Below, piece after piece: positions 61,204-64,000 of a stretch of 64,000 bases of DNA. Origin of the DNA: Chryseobacterium rhizosphaerae (GTDB lineage: Bacteria > Bacteroidota > Bacteroidia > Flavobacteriales > Weeksellaceae). The position numbers and the translations under genes were made by a program. Below the pieces are notes generated by a model. The model made no database searches, was not told where the DNA came from, and worked only from the letters and a program-made list of their open reading frames with translations. The stretch is taken from assembly GCF_003385455.1 (NCBI RefSeq), contig NZ_QNUF01000023.1, positions 22,418 through 86,417 on the forward strand. The letters are read 5' to 3'. Numbering within the stretch: position 1 is the stretch's first letter; each line of letters starts with the position of its first letter.

Positions 61204-64000
61204 TTACTTTTTTGGAATTAATAATAAATGTTCTCCCGGCTGAATTTGAGCTCTGATTCTTATGGCATTTCTTAATTCTCTTGCAGTCGGAGTAACTCCA
61301 TCTTTTAAGACATCAACAGTATTTATTCTTAAGGTAGGATATTTAGGATGTTTTGCGGTAATATCCGGATAAGATCCCCCTTTTCTTCCAACATTCAAGG
61401 GTTTTAAATATTCTTCAGGTGCTTTACCTCCGCCACCTATAATTCTATACCCCCTACTTTTCAATCCTGACGATATTTCACTTAGTTGAGCTCTTGTTGC
61501 CTCATTTCCAAGCCTTCCGCCCGTCGTCCTTGTATACTCACCCTTATAGGTAATTGCAGGACCTTCCTTCAATATGGGTACAGGCCGCTCATTGACAAAT
61601 TTGTTGCCGGCAGATTCTAAAATACCACCTTCAACATCTCCAATAATTAGAATACTTTTCACCGGAGTTCCCCCTATCGTGGTAGTTTTCGGAGTATTAT
61701 TCAGCGTCCATTGAGTTCTTCCTGGCTGAATTGGAGCGCCTTTCAAGATTGTAAGCTGTGGATCACCTACTTTAGCGGCTTGCCAATTCTTGATCGCCTG
61801 GCCTCCGGCACCAGAAACGGCACCAAGTCCACCTCCAATAGCTCCTCCCCACAAACCACCCATTAGGGTTCCCTCTATTACATCTTCACCAAACATCACC
61901 GCGGTAGCAAATCCGCTGATAGCACCAGCTACCACACCTCCTGAAGCTCCTGCAATGGCTCCTCCCAAAAGGCCACCTTGTATTCCTACTGTAGCAGCAG
62001 CGGCAGCGGCAGAAGTGCTTACGGCAAACCCTACACCTCCGGTAAATGCACCTATGGCTCCGCCCATTGCAATTTTACCCCAGGTGGCTCCCCAGTCCCA
62101 CTTGGCAGGATTCCATGAGCCATTCGCTTTTACTCCTGTGAAATAAGCTCCCATTATTGCTCCTGCAATCATCCAGGCAAATTCCCCATCCGGGTCATTA
62201 TACATCATCGGATTATTCATCACATACCCGTACCTGTTATAATTTTGGGTATTAAATGGTGCCTGGATATTTTCATCAGCATTCAGGAACCTTCTGAGTA
62301 GTGGATCGTAGAGCCTTCCATTCATATGAACAATCCCTATTTCCGGAAAATACTCATGACTGGTATAGCCCCTGTCCACCCATAACGGAGTAGTGTTGAG
62401 TATATTCTTATCCGTAATAACAGGACCGCCAGCCAGCTGAAGATGAGTAAGATTGCCCCATGCATCATAATGCCTGCGCTCGAGCGGCTTGCCGCTTAAA
62501 GAGCTGATGGCCAGAATACTCCCCAGATAATCCTTATGCAGCAACAGGTAACCACCATTAGTTGCCTCAAAACTTTTCAAATATACAATATCAGAATCAT
62601 ATGGCGATCCCCCGATATAAATAATATGTTTTTCTTTCCCGGTCGTATTGTCTTTTACCACTTCAAAGCTTCCTTCTTCACTATATAATTTGGTGAATTT
62701 CCCATCACTTCCACTGCTGAAATTCCCCCCATAAGTAACCCTCTGCCTCATGGCAGTAAGCCCATACTGGAAAGCAGCATCCCCTTTTTCACCGTCTATG
62801 AATACCGGATCATTGTTTTCGTTGTATGTAATACTTTGGATCAGGTCATTATTATAGTTCTGGATTCCGTCAGTATTCAGGCTCATTCCGGTAGGTTGGT
62901 AGACGTTGTCAGGATTGTCAAATTTTATTTTTCCTATCTGGTCATTCTTTAAGATCCTTCCTTTTATATCATAGATATTCCTGTTGGAAGTCGGCTTTAT
63001 TCCCGTTACCGGGTTGGTCCAGTTGATAAGGCGGTTATTATCATCGTAATCAAAGGTTTCTTTACTATTGAAATTCCCCAGTACTTTTCTGGAGCTCAAT
63101 TCATTTTTGATGGCATTAAAGCTATACTGAATATTGACCAAAGGATCTCCCACATAATTTACATGATTAATTTCCCGAATCATCCCTGTGGCATCATTAT
63201 AGATATTCCTTACTTCTGAAGTTCCCAACATTGCTTTGAGTACCTGTGCCCTGGCATTGGTTTCTTTCAGCTCCCATAACACCTTTCCGGAAATTTGGTC
63301 TTTTACCTGGGCAAGCTCCCCGTTCCACGGGTTGTACAGGTTTTCAATAGAGGCCTTTGTTACAGTTCCTGAAGAAAGTAGTTCCTTTTCATAGGAGATT
63401 ACTTTTCCTTTGCTGTCATAGACTACATTTTTGTGAACAAAAGTAGCTTCGGGGGATTTTTGGGAAGAGGAGATCACCCTTCCCTGAGGATCATACTTTA
63501 TCGTGTAGGTATACACTTTTCCATTGGACGTTCCTTTTTTTGAGATAAGTCTTCCTTTATTGTTATAAGCAAAATTGATGTTTTTATCCGTATCGTTTCC
63601 TGTAGTTGATTTCTCCACCTGGCTGATCAGCTGGCCCAGACTATTGTACGTATATCTTTTCTCTCCTTTAGGGCTTATAATTTTGGACAATGCGCCCATA
63701 TAGCCTTTGTATTCGTACAGGTATGTACCAGTAGAAGGATCTGCTACCTCTATCTTATTTCCCCATTCATCATAATTTGTGACCACCATATTATCCTCAT
63801 ATTCTGCCTGGACCTGCTGTCCTGCTGCATTGTAAGAGAACTTTACGGTTCCTCCCTTATCTGTAGATGAAATAACATTTCCTAAAGCGTCCATCGTCTG
63901 GGAAGTTGTCCTTCCGTAGTCTGCCGGATTTGTTTCCTTAACAGTGGTGGTCAATCCTGAGACAATAGTTTCTGTCTGCTTTCCGGTAAATGCCGTAGCT
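61204..64000 (-). CDS. RHS-repeat polymorphic toxin (5' end outside the window)
   Basis: At least 931 residues are present; the frame is open to the window edge, so the true start is upstream and the apparent TTG start at 63954 is not real. It has many YD/RHS repeats (YNSLGQLISQVEKS, YDPQGRVISSSQKS, YDDNNRLINW) that build a beta-cocoon shell. The RHS core border YDPLLRRFLNADE, then YGYVMNNPMMYNDPDGE, follows. After that come a Gly/Ala-rich hydrophobic segment (about 100 residues) and a C-terminal variable domain of about 110 residues (LKSRGYRIIGGGGKAPEEYL, GGSYPDITAKHPKYP, LRINTVDVLKDG). That last part is the expected toxin tip; its Asp and Lys spacing weakly recalls nuclease folds, but no family was recognised. 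The next gene is its probable immunity partner. Confidence 0.88.
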   Translation of the reverse strand, partial: ATAFTGKQTETIVSGLTTTVKETNPADYGRTTSQTMDALGNVISSTDKGGTVKFSYNAAGQQVQAEYEDNMVVTNYDEWGNKIEVADPSTGTYLYEYKGYMGALSKIISPKGEKRYTYNSLGQLISQVEKSTTGNDTDKNINFAYNNKGRLISKKGTSNGKVYTYTIKYDPQGRVISSSQKSPEATFVHKNVVYDSKGKVISYEKELLSSGTVTKASIENLYNPWNGELAQVKDQISGKVLWELKETNARAQVLKAMLGTSEVRNIYNDATGMIREINHVNYVGDPLVNIQYSFNAIKNELSSRKVLGNFNSKETFDYDDNNRLINWTNPVTGIKPTSNRNIYDIKGRILKNDQIGKIKFDNPDNVYQPTGMSLNTDGIQNYNNDLIQSITYNENNDPVFIDGEKGDAAFQYGLTAMRQRVTYGGNFSSGSDGKFTKLYSEEGSFEVVKDNTTGKEKHIIYIGGSPYDSDIVYLKSFEATNGGYLLLHKDYLGSILAISSLSGKPLERRHYDAWGNLTHLQLAGGPVITDKNILNTTPLWVDRGYTSHEYFPEIGIVHMNGRLYDPLLRRFLNADENIQAPFNTQNYNRYGYVMNNPMMYNDPDGEFAWMIAGAIMGAYFTGVKANGSWNPAKWDWGATWGKIAMGGAIGAFTGGVGFAVSTSAAAAAATVGIQGGLLGGAIAGASGGVVAGAISGFATAVMFGEDVIEGTLMGGLWGGAIGGGLGAVSGAGGQAIKNWQAAKVGDPQLTILKGAPIQPGRTQWTLNNTPKTTTIGGTPVKSILIIGDVEGGILESAGNKFVNERPVPILKEGPAITYKGEYTRTTGGRLGNEATRAQLSEISSGLKSRGYRIIGGGGKAPEEYLKPLNVGRKGGSYPDITAKHPKYPTLRINTVDVLKDGVTPTARELRNAIRIRAQIQPGEHLLLIPKK

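Noticed and set aside
61790..62146. 118-residue Pro/Ala-rich plus-strand frame
   Set aside because: It is the antisense shadow of the Gly/Ala-rich segment of the RHS toxin and has no promoter or start context.
63952..63954. Start codon of the RHS gene inside the window
   Set aside because: It is a TTG in the middle of an open frame that continues without a stop to base 64000, so the gene is cut by the edge.
1..64000. CRISPR arrays, insertion sequences, tRNA or rRNA genes
   Set aside because: No regularly spaced repeats, transposase or inverted-terminal structure, or cloverleaf-like intergenic sequence was seen on reading the gaps; a tRNAscan or Infernal run was not possible.

Overview
The window looks like chromosomal DNA of a flavobacterium, most likely Chryseobacterium or a close Weeksellaceae relative. 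The grounds are low GC, several promoters of the Bacteroidetes type (TTTG, about 19 bp, TAnnTTTG), two proteins with type IX secretion C-terminal signals (one type A, one type B), and typical families such as DUF4476, PorT-like barrels and M1/M61 exopeptidases. The genus is an inference; no rRNA or tRNA gene was seen. No insertion sequence, prophage or CRISPR array was seen.

Layout. 0-1.5 kb: a gene tail, an isoaspartyl peptidase and a small YtxH-like protein behind a sigma-54-like site. 1.5-5.4 kb (minus): a five-gene run with three related PH-SHOCT proteins, a GNAT acetyltransferase and a methyltransferase. 5.5-9.0 kb (minus): hisS, an HRDC protein, ssb and an O-methyltransferase. 9.2-15.5 kb (mostly plus): arginase-fold protein, HPP membrane protein, zinc-ribbon protein, TIGR01777 protein, Crp/Fnr regulator, DUF4406, Nudix, DUF2306 and VOC genes. 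15.7-24.6 kb (plus): the accessory highlight, a compact type II polyketide/fatty-acid-like cluster. 24.7-29.1 kb: a TPR protein, a secreted protein of unknown function and a duplicated SnoaL-like protein. 29.2-35.6 kb (minus): a complete RND efflux operon (TetR, TolC, adaptor, pump). 35.7-39.6 kb: a 1300-residue surface protein with a type B sorting domain. 39.6-48.3 kb (mostly minus): CvfB-like protein, DUF4476, lpd, cupin, glycosyltransferase, PH-like membrane protein and recQ. 48.5-51.9 kb (plus): kdsD, a second Crp/Fnr regulator, a DJ-1/PfpI protein and tatC. 52-58.9 kb (plus): three successive exported peptidases (HExxH metzincin-like, M1, M61). 58.9-64 kb (minus): an outer-membrane barrel, then an RHS polymorphic toxin (5' end outside the window) followed by a likely immunity gene and a zinc-ribbon membrane protein.

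The cluster at 15.7-24.6 kb encodes an ACP, a CrtI-like FAD oxidoreductase, an AurF-like diiron oxygenase, a ketoreductase, a ketosynthase with an intact Cys-His-His triad, a shorter ketosynthase-like partner that has lost the catalytic Cys and His (chain-length-factor-like), a FabZ-type dehydratase, a type II thioesterase and a di-heme cytochrome c peroxidase lipoprotein. It has a ketoreductase and dehydratase but no enoyl reductase, so the predicted nascent product is a conjugated polyenoyl-ACP. The FAD and diiron enzymes would modify the chain and the thioesterase would release it. I do not recognise this gene combination as a characterised pathway. Upstream lie a near-consensus promoter, a 29-codon ORF and nested inverted repeats that could be operators.
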